A DNA stretch of 57,157 bases from Sphingobacteriales bacterium. GTDB taxonomy: Bacteria; Bacteroidota; Bacteroidia; Sphingobacteriales; Sphingobacteriaceae. The notes under the pieces were generated by a model that was given only the letters and a program-made list of their open reading frames with translations, made no database searches and was not told the origin of the DNA. Where the stretch lies: positions 1-57,157 of the forward strand of contig RDYW01000043.1 in the NCBI GenBank assembly GCA_004293485.1. The letters are read 5' to 3'. A program made the translations under genes and the position numbers. Of this stretch, positions 36,827 to 44,654 are shown in pieces. Positions within the stretch are counted from its first letter, which is position 1, and each line of letters opens with the position of its first letter.

Positions 36827-38005
36827 ATGAAACGTACAATTTTAAGTTTACTAACAATCGCTTGTATAACTGCAACCTACGCCCAAAAAAGCGAGATTAC
36901 CAATGCCAAAAATAGCTACGCTATGTACGAAATTGGCTTGCAAACCAAAGCCGAATCGGCAAAACAATTGGCAACATTAGAAACGGCAAAAGCTGCAACT
37001 GATAAAGCCATAGCTAACGAAAAAACAAAAGAAAACCCCGAATTGTGGGCATACCGAGGTTTAATACTATCGGCCATTACCGCTACCGATACTGTAAATA
37101 AAGCCAATGCCGAAACCGCCTTTAAAAGCGCACAAGAAGCCATTGCAAAAGCAAAAACAGTAGATGTAAAAGGCGATAACAAACAAATTATAGCTAGTGC
37201 CGAAAACAACTTATCGGTAATGATGCAAAACAAAGGCTTGGCAGCTTTTAATGCCAAAAATTACAAAGAAGCTTATATGGCATTTAAGTACATAGCCACA
37301 GTATTACCACAAGATAGTACCTTTAATTTATACACCGCCATAGCTGCCAATAACGCACAACTTTATGATGAGGCCGTAGTATATTACAATAAATTGCTGG
37401 TTATCAACCCATCAAACCCGATGGCTTACCGCGAGTTAGGGCGTGTGTATATGACCAAATTAGATACCACCACCGCTTTAAAAACCTTTGAAATGGGAAG
37501 TGCAAAACACCCTAACGATATTAATTTAATATTTGATGCCTTAAATATTTACCTAAACCGTGGGCAAGCAGCACAAAAAATTGGTAATATCGAAAACGCC
37601 ATTAGCAAAGATACCACCAATAAAACCTTACGATTTGTGGCAGGCATAGCCTATTCGGCCAATAAACAATTAGATAAAGCCGAAGCTGCCTATCTAAAAG
37701 CCATTGCTTTAGATGCCAACTACCAAGAAGCCTATTACAACCTAGGCGTATTGTACATAAACAAAGGCAACGATTTTATAACCGCCGCCAACAAACTACC
37801 CAATACCAAAGCTGGTCAAGCCAAATACGAAGCCTTAAAAAAGAGTTTTGATGCCCAACTAGCCAAAGCCGAACCCTATTTAGAAAAAGCCTTAGAACTT
37901 AACCCTAAAGATGTTACAACTATGAATACCCTTAAAGAAATTTATGTAAAACTGGGCAAATTGGAAAAAGCATCGGCGTTGAAGAAGAAGATAGCGCAGA
38001 TGTAA
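36827..38005 (+). CDS. Secreted/periplasmic TPR-repeat protein
   Basis: 392 residues from the ATG at 36827, chosen because it gives MKRTILSLLTIACITATYAQ, a signal peptide; the upstream ATG at 36794 lies inside the GC-rich repeat. The rest is alpha-helical with TPR units, for example KNYKEAYMAFKYIATVLPQD, YDEAVVYYNKLLVINPSNPMAYRELGRVY, LDKAEAAYLKAIALDANYQEAYYNLGVLY and PYLEKALELNPKDVTTMNTLKEIYVKLG. TPR proteins are scaffolds for protein-protein contacts. Its partner is unknown. It ends in a hairpin terminator. Confidence 0.9.
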   Translation: MKRTILSLLTIACITATYAQKSEITNAKNSYAMYEIGLQTKAESAKQLATLETAKAATDKAIANEKTKENPELWAYRGLILSAITATDTVNKANAETAFKSAQEAIAKAKTVDVKGDNKQIIASAENNLSVMMQNKGLAAFNAKNYKEAYMAFKYIATVLPQDSTFNLYTAIAANNAQLYDEAVVYYNKLLVINPSNPMAYRELGRVYMTKLDTTTALKTFEMGSAKHPNDINLIFDALNIYLNRGQAAQKIGNIENAISKDTTNKTLRFVAGIAYSANKQLDKAEAAYLKAIALDANYQEAYYNLGVLYINKGNDFITAANKLPNTKAGQAKYEALKKSFDAQLAKAEPYLEKALELNPKDVTTMNTLKEIYVKLGKLEKASALKKKIAQM

Positions 38006-38014
38006 GGGAATATT

Positions 38015-38042
38015 AAAAGCCATGTTTTGTAATGTGGCTTTT
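38015..38042 (+). terminator. Terminator of the TPR gene
   Basis: AAAAGCCAT (38015-38023) pairs with GTGGCTTTT (38034-38042), one G-U pair, followed by a short T-rich stretch. The nominal ATG of the second RHS fragment (38022) lies in this hairpin, which argues that the fragment has no translation signals of its own. Confidence 0.65.
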
Positions 38043-38858
38043 AGTTCTTTGATTTTTCAAGATTATTATCCAGGAGGGATGCCGCAACCAGGGAGAGGGT
38101 ATGTGCAAACGGCCACTTCAAAATATAAGTTCGGATATCAAGGTTCTGAAAAAGATGATGATATAAACGGTAAGGGCAACTATTTTACTACCGAGTTTAG
38201 AGAGGGAGATACAAGGTTGATGCGTTGGTGGTCGCCAGACCCAAAAGTAGATTTGCAACCTTGGCAGAGTCCGTACAATTATATGGATGGAAACCCTGTA
38301 TTGAACAATGACCCCGATGGGGATTTACCTATCGAAACAGTTTGGGATATTGCAAATGTTATATATGACATAGGAGCAGCTGTTTACAACCACTCAAAAG
38401 GAGACCATAAAGCAGCTCGTTCAAATTGGGCTGATGCAGGGTTGGACTTGGCGGCTACCTTAATTCCTTATGTTCCAGCAGGTGCAAGCAAATTCGCTAA
38501 AGTAGTTACCAAAGCTGATGATGTTATCCAAGTTGCTAAGAAAATTAATAAAAATAGCAATAATGCTGAAGGTAATTTTGTGTTATACGAAGTCAAGGAC
38601 GGTAAAAAAATACTTAAAATAGGTAAAGCCGATGCCGATAGAGTAACATCAAGTGGAGACCCTGTAAGAATGAAAGCTAGTGAGAGGGCAGCTAAAAAAG
38701 CAGGATATCCAAATGCTGTAGCTACCGTAAAAAAACCTTTAGGTAAAACCACAACAGGGAAAGCTAAAGAATCTGAAGCCGCAGAAGTAAGAAATCAACG
38801 GGCAAATGGTAATCCGCTACCGCTCAACAAAGAAAAAGATAAACGGTATAAGCCTTAA
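38022..38858 (+). CDS. 5'-truncated RHS fragment with GIY-YIG-like nuclease C-terminus
   Basis: 278 codons, but the first dozen are read from the terminator; real homology starts at 38058 with DYYPGGMPQPGRGYVQ, shared with the RHS fragment at 31250. The RHS core ends at NGNPVLNNDPDGD (about 90-103). A helical linker follows (WDIANVIYDIGAAVYNHSKGDHKAA, about 105-185). The last 95 residues read VLYEVKDGKKILKIGKADADRV, then R-rich helices and AKESEAAEVRNQRANGNPLPLN. The Y-x(8)-LKIGK-x5-R spacing with a later Glu and Asn fits GIY-YIG/URI nucleases. Nuclease activity is inferred. An orphan toxin tip; no promoter or start is evident. Confidence 0.75.
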   Translation: MFCNVAFSSLIFQDYYPGGMPQPGRGYVQTATSKYKFGYQGSEKDDDINGKGNYFTTEFREGDTRLMRWWSPDPKVDLQPWQSPYNYMDGNPVLNNDPDGDLPIETVWDIANVIYDIGAAVYNHSKGDHKAARSNWADAGLDLAATLIPYVPAGASKFAKVVTKADDVIQVAKKINKNSNNAEGNFVLYEVKDGKKILKIGKADADRVTSSGDPVRMKASERAAKKAGYPNAVATVKKPLGKTTTGKAKESEAAEVRNQRANGNPLPLNKEKDKRYKP

Positions 38859-38868
38859 AAATTAAGAT

Positions 38869-39342
38869 ATGAAGTCTAGAATATTGAGTAGTTCCTATAT
38901 AATTGATTTTGAAGATATTGGTTTTAATTCGGATGATATAAATAAAAAAGTAAAAAAAGAAACTGATAATATTTTAAAATCAATTGATAGTGAGATGTTA
39001 ACAGGCTGGGAAGTTCATTTTATTTTTAGATTTAATAATGTTAAAAATATATTAATTTACAGTAAGGGGAAATCTTACCCTATCGAAAGATATAAAGAAA
39101 TAACAGTTCACATACCTATACCAATGATTGATACGGTGTTTTGGGGTGTAAATAAAGAGCAGCAAATTTACCAAGTAGACCATCTTGATAATATCATAAA
39201 AAATTTTGACTGTATAGAGGTTGGTTTTAATACTTTCAACAACAGGGCAGATTACATATTAGATAGTATGAAAAAAGCTATAAAATTTTGCTTTAACAAA
39301 GGGTTTACTGTTAATGGTTTTAAAATTAAAGTCCAGTATTGA
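38869..39342 (+). CDS. Candidate immunity protein for the RHS nuclease tip
   Basis: 157 residues, soluble, ten bases after the toxin-like frame. It has no signal or membrane segment and is AT-rich like many transferred immunity genes. Segments such as VHIPIPMIDTVFWGVNKEQQ recall a family of cytosolic immunity proteins (perhaps Imm9-like, from memory and unverified). A cytosolic location fits a nuclease toxin that acts on DNA or RNA inside the target cell. The role is inferred almost entirely from position. Confidence 0.6.
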   Translation: MKSRILSSSYIIDFEDIGFNSDDINKKVKKETDNILKSIDSEMLTGWEVHFIFRFNNVKNILIYSKGKSYPIERYKEITVHIPIPMIDTVFWGVNKEQQIYQVDHLDNIIKNFDCIEVGFNTFNNRADYILDSMKKAIKFCFNKGFTVNGFKIKVQY

Positions 39343-39364
39343 AAAGTTGATAAATCATTCCGCA

Positions 39365-39619
39365 TTATAACGCATTAATTTTAGCGGCTTTAATAAGTCC
39401 ATCAATTGCATAAAAGATATGCTGGCGGTCGGCTTCGGGCAGGGCACCAATATCATCAAAACGCTTAATGGTTTTTTTGTCGAGGTGTACATCAGATTTT
39501 CCCACCAAGAAGTCCAGCGATACCTCAAGGGCATCGGCCATTCTTACCACCACTTCAATAGAGGGTTTCACTTCATCGCGTTCGTAACGGCCAATAATAT
39601 CGCCCGAGGTTTCCACCAT
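39365..39619 (-). pseudogene. XRE-family regulator, N-terminally truncated
   Basis: 84 residues. GDIIGRYERDEVKPSIEVVVRMADALEVSLDFLVG is the recognition helix and C-terminal part of an XRE helix-turn-helix, followed by a short dimerisation-like tail (DRQHIFYAIDGLIKAAK). Helices 1-2 of the DNA-binding fold, normally about 30 more residues, are missing. The break falls at 39620-39632, where the TATAAACCCCCG prefix of REP copy 4 begins. The remaining ATG was an internal methionine, so the gene is probably dead. Confidence 0.75.
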
Positions 39620-39632
39620 CTATAAACCCCCG

Positions 39633-39702
39633 CTCTCGCATTGTTAAGCTATTTCAGCGTCAATGTGAGAGGTAGATAAGCAAAGTTTCAAACTTTGCAT
39701 AG
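39633..39702 (+). repeat. REP-like palindromic unit, copy 4
   Basis: CTCTCGCATTG...CAATGTGAGAG plus GCAAAGTTTCAAACTTTGC, preceded by TATAAACCCCCG. It abuts the truncated XRE gene. Confidence 0.88.
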
Positions 39703-39733
39703 AAAACAAACCGTTTGCTCCTCTGCCCAGCCT

Positions 39734-39755
39734 TGGTTCGTGTCCCCACGAACCA
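39734..39755. repeat. REP-like hairpin, type 2 (copy 2)
   Basis: TGGTTCGTG (39734-39742), loop TCCC, CACGAACCA (39747-39755). It is a variant of the hairpin at 31122-31142 and lies between REP copies 4 and 5. Confidence 0.75.
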
Positions 39756-39769
39756 CGTATAAACCCCCG

Positions 39770-39840
39770 CTCTCGCATTGTTAAGCTATTTCAGCGTCAA
39801 TGTGAGAGGTAGATAAGCAAAGTTTTAAACTTTGCATAAG
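39770..39840 (+). repeat. REP-like palindromic unit, copy 5
   Basis: A full unit with both hairpins, preceded by TATAAACCCCCG. The RAYT remnant begins immediately after it. Confidence 0.88.
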
Positions 39841-39843
39841 TGT

Positions 39844-39957
39844 AACCCCGCTGTTCCAGTAGAAGCTGGATTTGTTTCAGAACCCGAACATTGGAGGTAT
39901 AGTAGTGCCATAGATTATAGCGGTGGTAAGGGTTTGATAGAAATTTTATATTTATAA
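39844..39957 (+). pseudogene. REP-associated tyrosine transposase (RAYT/IS200-like), C-terminal remnant
   Basis: A 37-codon frame (NPAVPVEAGFVSEPEHWRYS, then SAIDYSGGKGLIEILYL-stop). This matches the conserved C-terminal end of Y1/RAYT transposases, typically NPV-x-AGLV-x-x-PE-x-W-x-YSSA-x-DY. The catalytic HUH and tyrosine part is absent, replaced by REP copy 5 directly upstream. RAYTs mobilise REP palindromes, so a remnant embedded among them fits. Confidence 0.75.
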
Positions 39958-39972
39958 ATTTTTTATGGTTGT

Positions 39973-40043
39973 AAAGTTGGAAACTTTATTTATTTATCCT
40001 CACAAGTTACGCTTCGCTAAACTTGCGAGAGCGGTGGGGTTTC
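39973..40043 (-). repeat. REP-like unit, degenerate inverted copy 6
   Basis: Read on the minus strand: AAACCCCACCGCTCTCGCA, then ACTTGTGAG, and AAAGTTTCCAACTTT. The same order of elements as the other copies, in opposite orientation and decayed. It overlaps the last codons of the DUF4160 gene. Confidence 0.6.
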
Positions 40044-40261
40044 TTGTTTTTTGCATCTAGCGGAAGCTTACCCTTTACACTTAATAGCCTAACTTCTTTA
40101 AATTCGCCGTTTTCGAAAATTATTTTAGCTTTGTTTTTTTTACCTTGATATTTGCCGTGAACATGAATAGGTTGATGTTCATTTGAATAAAACAAAATAA
40201 TCAAACCGAAGTATTCAAACAGTTTTTTGCATTTGCAATCATCAATTTTAATTATAAGCAA
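40007..40261 (-). CDS. DUF4160-domain protein, 3' end in a REP unit
   Basis: 84 residues. The core LIILFYSNEHQPIHVHGKYQGKKNKAKI matches the DUF4160 pattern (FYSNEH-x-P-x-HVH). Such genes are often paired with DUF2442 genes in toxin-antitoxin-like or mobile contexts, but no DUF2442 partner is seen here. The last residues (PHRSRKFSEA) are encoded within the inverted REP copy 6, so the natural C-terminus has probably been replaced. From 40262 to 40403 I see nothing. Confidence 0.75.
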   Translation of the reverse strand: MLIIKIDDCKCKKLFEYFGLIILFYSNEHQPIHVHGKYQGKKNKAKIIFENGEFKEVRLLSVKGKLPLDAKNKKPHRSRKFSEA

Positions 40262-40403
40262 TTTAGAATAAAAGTTTCGCTTTTAAATTTTTTATAAAGA
40301 AATCATGGTATCAAAAATTTTCGATAATTATTATTTAACAGCAAAAAACAAGTTTCACAAAAAAAGCGTTATTATTCAGCAGCTTTTTTCAAAACCTTAA
40401 AAA

Positions 40404-40970
40404 CTAACCCACCCTCTTCAACACTGTAAACCTAGCCTGCGCCAACTCAAACCCACCATATAATATTGCACCATATACTAAATTGCCTAACAGTAAATTA
40501 CGCTCGAATGGTATAGCTGCAATTAACGATTGATAATAGCCTGTAATATCTTTATTATACATTGTACCAGCAAGCCACGGCTGTATATCTGTAATAATCC
40601 AATGTACCAATACCGATGCCAATGCGCCTAATAAAACCGAACCTGCATTAACTTTTTTAATACGGCTGCCTATAAATACCATAAAGGCAAAGCTGGCATA
40701 CACCCAAAAAAAGCCGCTGTAAAAAAGCGTCCATTGCCCTGTATAAGTATAGGTTACAAAAACATCCGACACCAATAAAGTTAAAATTGGTACTAAATAG
40801 GCTTTGTACTTATCGGTAAAATAAGTACCACCAAATAGCGCAATAGCACCTATTGGGGTAAAATTGCTTAATACCGTTTGCTGGCCTAAAAATATAAAAC
40901 GAGTTGCCGCAGCGGCAATTATAATAAATACTAAAACCCAATTGCGAAGGTTAATTTTGTTTAATGACAT
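40404..40970 (-). CDS. DUF6580-type membrane protein, B12 operon member
   Basis: 188 residues with five to six membrane helices and the features TPIGAIALFGGTYFTDK and LGNLVYGAILYGGFELA. This is a family annotated only as a putative transport protein. It resembles small substrate-binding membrane components of vitamin uptake systems. It is the last gene of the operon that starts at the cobalamin riboswitch (57 bp after the lipoprotein gene), so a role in moving corrinoids or precursors across the inner membrane is a reasonable inference. Confidence 0.8.
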   Translation of the reverse strand: MSLNKINLRNWVLVFIIIAAAATRFIFLGQQTVLSNFTPIGAIALFGGTYFTDKYKAYLVPILTLLVSDVFVTYTYTGQWTLFYSGFFWVYASFAFMVFIGSRIKKVNAGSVLLGALASVLVHWIITDIQPWLAGTMYNKDITGYYQSLIAAIPFERNLLLGNLVYGAILYGGFELAQARFTVLKRVG

Positions 40971-41027
40971 AGTGATTTTTTAAAAATGTAAATGTATTAA
41001 TTATTAAACGAATAGAAAGTTTGTTTT

Positions 41028-42134
41028 TTATTTATTGATAAAAATTACCCCGTTTGGTGATATGCCCGTAGTAAGTGCGTATTTCTTTTTACCATCTTTA
41101 TCAAAACAAAAAACTTCTCCTCTACTGGCGTAGTTTTTGGCATCGGTGATAAAAACTTCGCCTGTTAAATTATCTACATTAACGCCATAAGGCGATGTTA
41201 TAAAAGTATCATCACTAATAAATTTCTCTTTTTCTACGGTTTCGGTTTTTACGTTAAATACTTTTAAATTGCCTGATATTGCTGGCGTATCTTTTGTTTT
41301 GGGAGAGCCTGCAATTGTAAAAAAAGCAAAATCGCCAGCAATGATCATTTTGCCTCCATTAAAGTTGGTAAAAGTGGTTTTAACGGCATCGGTTTTACTA
41401 TCAATAATGGTTAAAGTAGGGCTTACATCATCATAATTACCTATTGATTTTATGTAAACATCGCCATATTGGTCGGCAGCTACGCCATTGGGGTTTAGGG
41501 TAACGGTAATTTTTTTAATTTCGGTTAGGGTTTTTAAATCAATAACCGAAACGGTGTTATCGTAATTTGGATAATCTTTACCGCCCGAGTTGGCCACATA
41601 TAATTTACCATTGGCAACCGCCATTTGCTCTGGACTACGGCCAACGGTTATATATTTTTCGATAGTTAAAGTTGCGGTATCTAACACAGCAACTGTACCA
41701 TCGTAACTACTAATAAATGCTTTATCGTTATTAAAAATAATAAAACGCGGTTCCATTTTTACACCAGCAGTTGTTTTAAAATCAAGTTGCTTTATTGATT
41801 TGGTAGTTTTGGCATTTAATATCTCTAAAGTGCTCGATCCGTTTACTACAATGTACATTTTTGAGCCGTAAATTTGTGCATCGTTACCCGTATCGCCCAA
41901 GCTACGGTTATTTTCTTGTTTAAAAATATCGGAGGTTAGGGTTTTTGCATCATAATCGTAATAACTTAAAGTTGAGTTATTGTTGTCAAAAATACCTTCG
42001 TTTAATACAAAAATACCTTTACGCACAGGTGCAATGTCGGGCAAAATGGCATCGTTATTTTTTTTACAACTAAAAATACCAATTACCAATATTAATAATG
42101 CGGTGTTTTTGAATGTGTGTTTTTTAATAATCAT
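41028..42134 (-). CDS. YncE/BtuG-like beta-propeller lipoprotein
   Basis: 368 residues with a lipoprotein signal (LLILVIGIFSCKK, Cys at about 23) and then repeated propeller blades (KGIFVLNEGIFDNN, AVLDTATLTIEKYITVGRSPEQMAV, KLYVANSGG, VSVIDLKTLTEIKKI, SPYGVNVDNLTGEVFITD). In Bacteroides, BtuG proteins of this architecture sit on the cell surface, bind B12 very tightly and hand it to BtuB. The gene is 13 bp downstream of the TonB receptor gene and within the riboswitch-controlled operon, which supports the same job here. Confidence 0.85.
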   Translation of the reverse strand: MIIKKHTFKNTALLILVIGIFSCKKNNDAILPDIAPVRKGIFVLNEGIFDNNNSTLSYYDYDAKTLTSDIFKQENNRSLGDTGNDAQIYGSKMYIVVNGSSTLEILNAKTTKSIKQLDFKTTAGVKMEPRFIIFNNDKAFISSYDGTVAVLDTATLTIEKYITVGRSPEQMAVANGKLYVANSGGKDYPNYDNTVSVIDLKTLTEIKKITVTLNPNGVAADQYGDVYIKSIGNYDDVSPTLTIIDSKTDAVKTTFTNFNGGKMIIAGDFAFFTIAGSPKTKDTPAISGNLKVFNVKTETVEKEKFISDDTFITSPYGVNVDNLTGEVFITDAKNYASRGEVFCFDKDGKKKYALTTGISPNGVIFINK

Positions 42135-42147
42135 AATTTGTTTTAAT

Positions 42148-44139
42148 TTATAAAGTTGTTTTAAGTGAAATTCTGGTGCTTGTACCTGGCATTGGATAAC
42201 TGCGAATTACCGAGTAAGTTGTGTTAAATAAGTTATTAATTTCTATGTTTGAGATTAAGGCAAAATGGCCGATTTTAAAATTATAGCTTCCCGATACATC
42301 GGAAATAAAAAACCCTTTAACAAAAAACTCGGCACTATTATCACCCAAATAATACCTGTTCGATGAAAATATTTGGTTATAATAAACGCCCCATTTTTGG
42401 TTTTTTACGCCCACATTATTGCTAAATGTGTGTTGTGGTGTATAAGGTATTTGGTTATTATACAGCCTGTTTTGGCTATCGCTAACATCTAATGCCAGTT
42501 GGTAGGTATAGTTGGCAGCAAAAACTAAATCCCAGTTTTTATTTAGTTTGTAGTTTAGGTTCGATACTACATCTACCCCATAAATATTTACTTTACCTAT
42601 GTTATAAATACTCCAAATAAATAAATCTTTGTTGGGTACGGCTATAATTTTATCGGTTATGGTATTATAATAAGCATCTGCGCTAAGCGATATATAATTT
42701 AATTTATTATTTAAAGGCTTGTTAAATGTTGCGCCAATGTTATACTGGTTTACGTTTTCGGGGTTTAAATTGCGGTTGCCAAAGTTGGTATAATACAAAT
42801 CGTTAAAGGTGGGGTTTCTAAAGATATTTTTATAAAATGCTTTTAAATTTAATTGGCTGCTTGCCTTATATAAAACCATAAACGTGGGCGACCATTTTTT
42901 TCGCTGGGGCGGATTTTGCCCTTTTTCAACTTTTTCATTTATGTTGGTTTGTAAAATATTGGCATTAAAGTTCCAGTTTTTATGTGATAAAGCACTGCCA
43001 AAAACTTGCAGCAACGTTAACCTAGTTGGGTAAGCAAAATTTGGTAAATTGGTTTCCAACTTGTTTATAAAACCATCAACCGAATAGTTGAAACTTATTG
43101 TTTTATTGAGTTGGTAATTTGCCGCTACCGATTGGTAAAACTCTTGCTGGGTAAATTGTTGGTTTAACTCTCGATGTTGGTTTAAATAAAGAGGGTCGAG
43201 GTATTTGATGTAGTTTTTAGAGATTTTATTACTAAAAAGTAGCTTAATATTTGTTCCAAAATTTTGTTTAAAAACGGTTTGAAAAAATAAATCATTGTCC
43301 CATAAACGCTGTTTAGCTATTGGGTTGTAAAAAATTACAGCACTGGGCAAGCCACGGTTGCTTTGGTATAAATTTGCCCTAATCATTAAACTATTTTTAG
43401 GACTAAAACTGCCGTAAAGGCTAGCATCTAGCTGTAAAGCAGCAATATCTGCATTGTTTCTTACAGCCAAAGTATCGCTACCATCGCCAATCACTTTATA
43501 ATTATAGCGTCCGTGTGCCTTTAGCAAAGATGAATTTACAATGTATGCCCATTTTTTAGCCACTTTTTGCTGCCATTGTATAACTGGGTTTATTAAACCA
43601 AAGCTACCAGTGGTAAATTTTGCTACGGCTTTAAAAGTTTGTAAACTATCAAAAACTGGCTGTATGGTTTTAATAGCAATTACACTTGCGCTGGCATAAG
43701 CCTTGGCGGTTTGGGGTAGGTTATTGGGCTGGGCATTGTATAATGTTATGGTTTCAACATTATCTAACATTAATTTACCAAAATCTATTTGCCCATTTTG
43801 GGTATCGGTTATGGCTACACCATCGTACAAAACTGCCGTATGGTTTGCCCCTAAGCTGCGTACCGAAATCGTTTTTAAACCGCCAATACCGCCATAATCT
43901 TTAATATTTACGCCTGCAAAATTACGTACAGCATCGGCAACGTTAAAGGCAGCATATGGTTTAAAGTTGACGTTGATTATTTGTTGAGTGGGGGTTGCAT
44001 AAATTATTTTTTTTACAGCTAACACTTTAACTTCTTGCAGTTTAAGCAAGCTATCTTGTGCATAAGCAAAATTTATGCAACAGCATAAAATAAGCAGCCA
44101 GCTAAAAAAATAAAATTTGTTAAAAAAATAAAATACCAT
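42148..44139 (-). CDS. btuB: TonB-dependent receptor, BtuB-like
   Basis: 663 residues. A signal peptide (about 1-27, ending FAYA) is followed by a short segment with LKLQEVKVLA, then the plug domain (FNVADAVRNFAGVNIKDYGGIGGLKTISVRSLG) and a long beta-barrel ending in the aromatic-rich outer-membrane signature (STRISLKTTL). The barrel includes FRNPTFNDLYYTNFGNRNLNPE, common in BtuB/FepA-type receptors. The cobalamin riboswitch directly upstream and the BtuG-like partner downstream make vitamin B12 the likely ligand. Uptake needs TonB-ExbBD encoded elsewhere. Confidence 0.9.
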   Translation of the reverse strand: MVFYFFNKFYFFSWLLILCCCINFAYAQDSLLKLQEVKVLAVKKIIYATPTQQIINVNFKPYAAFNVADAVRNFAGVNIKDYGGIGGLKTISVRSLGANHTAVLYDGVAITDTQNGQIDFGKLMLDNVETITLYNAQPNNLPQTAKAYASASVIAIKTIQPVFDSLQTFKAVAKFTTGSFGLINPVIQWQQKVAKKWAYIVNSSLLKAHGRYNYKVIGDGSDTLAVRNNADIAALQLDASLYGSFSPKNSLMIRANLYQSNRGLPSAVIFYNPIAKQRLWDNDLFFQTVFKQNFGTNIKLLFSNKISKNYIKYLDPLYLNQHRELNQQFTQQEFYQSVAANYQLNKTISFNYSVDGFINKLETNLPNFAYPTRLTLLQVFGSALSHKNWNFNANILQTNINEKVEKGQNPPQRKKWSPTFMVLYKASSQLNLKAFYKNIFRNPTFNDLYYTNFGNRNLNPENVNQYNIGATFNKPLNNKLNYISLSADAYYNTITDKIIAVPNKDLFIWSIYNIGKVNIYGVDVVSNLNYKLNKNWDLVFAANYTYQLALDVSDSQNRLYNNQIPYTPQHTFSNNVGVKNQKWGVYYNQIFSSNRYYLGDNSAEFFVKGFFISDVSGSYNFKIGHFALISNIEINNLFNTTYSVIRSYPMPGTSTRISLKTTL

Positions 44140-44254
44140 TACGTTGCAAGTTTTTACTTACAGCACAATGCGTTAAAAAAAATCTAAATGAAAATACCGA
44201 TAAAAAATGTACTCGCACTCAAAAGCTTCAATCCGCGAAAGCTGTGAATTTATA

Positions 44255-44434
44255 TTATACTGGCAGGTATTCTGACTTGCTCCTTGTTTTTACCGTCTTC
44301 CCATTATGCTTGCGCAATACAGTGACAATTTTGATGAACGAAAAACAACTTAATAAGAGCTTACAGCTGCGGGACAGTCCTAGAATTTCACCTGGTTCCC
44401 TTTTAACCCCAATAAATAATATTGGAGACCATTA
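44255..44434 (-). ncRNA. Cobalamin riboswitch
   Basis: On the minus strand the leader reads GGGAACCAGGTGAAATTC, then GGACTGTCCCGC, a CACTG element, GGGAAGACGG, and finally the B12 box AGTCAGAATACCTGCC (44262-44277). These match the conserved core of the AdoCbl riboswitch class in order and spacing. It lies 116 bp before the TonB receptor gene. Binding of cobalamin should lower expression of the operon. The limits are approximate. A plus-strand frame through 44244-44450 is a shadow of this RNA. Confidence 0.95.
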
Positions 44435-44439
44435 CAGCG

Positions 44440-44468
44440 CAAATGTATAAATAAATTTAAAAAACAAA
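44440..44468 (-). promoter_or_regulatory. Promoter of the B12 uptake operon
   Basis: Minus strand: TTTG (44465-44468), 17-base spacer, TACATTTG (44440-44447). The box ends a few bases before the start of the riboswitch, so the transcript would begin with the aptamer almost at once. Confidence 0.65.
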
Positions 44469-44654
44469 CTCAATAAAGTATTTAAATAGGGCTAAATTAT
44501 TTGATATATGGGTAAGAAATATACTTTTCGAAATTTTTTTTTGTATTTTAAGGTAGGAGATGGTAGATTTTGGTTGCTTGGGAGTTATGTTATAGCAAAT
44601 GTTTGGCTTTATGTTTTAAAAATATAATAATGAAAACTAAGTATTTTAATGCTA

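Noticed and set aside
44244-44450. A 68-codon plus-strand frame
   Set aside because: It is the complement of the cobalamin riboswitch, whose conserved elements explain the sequence.
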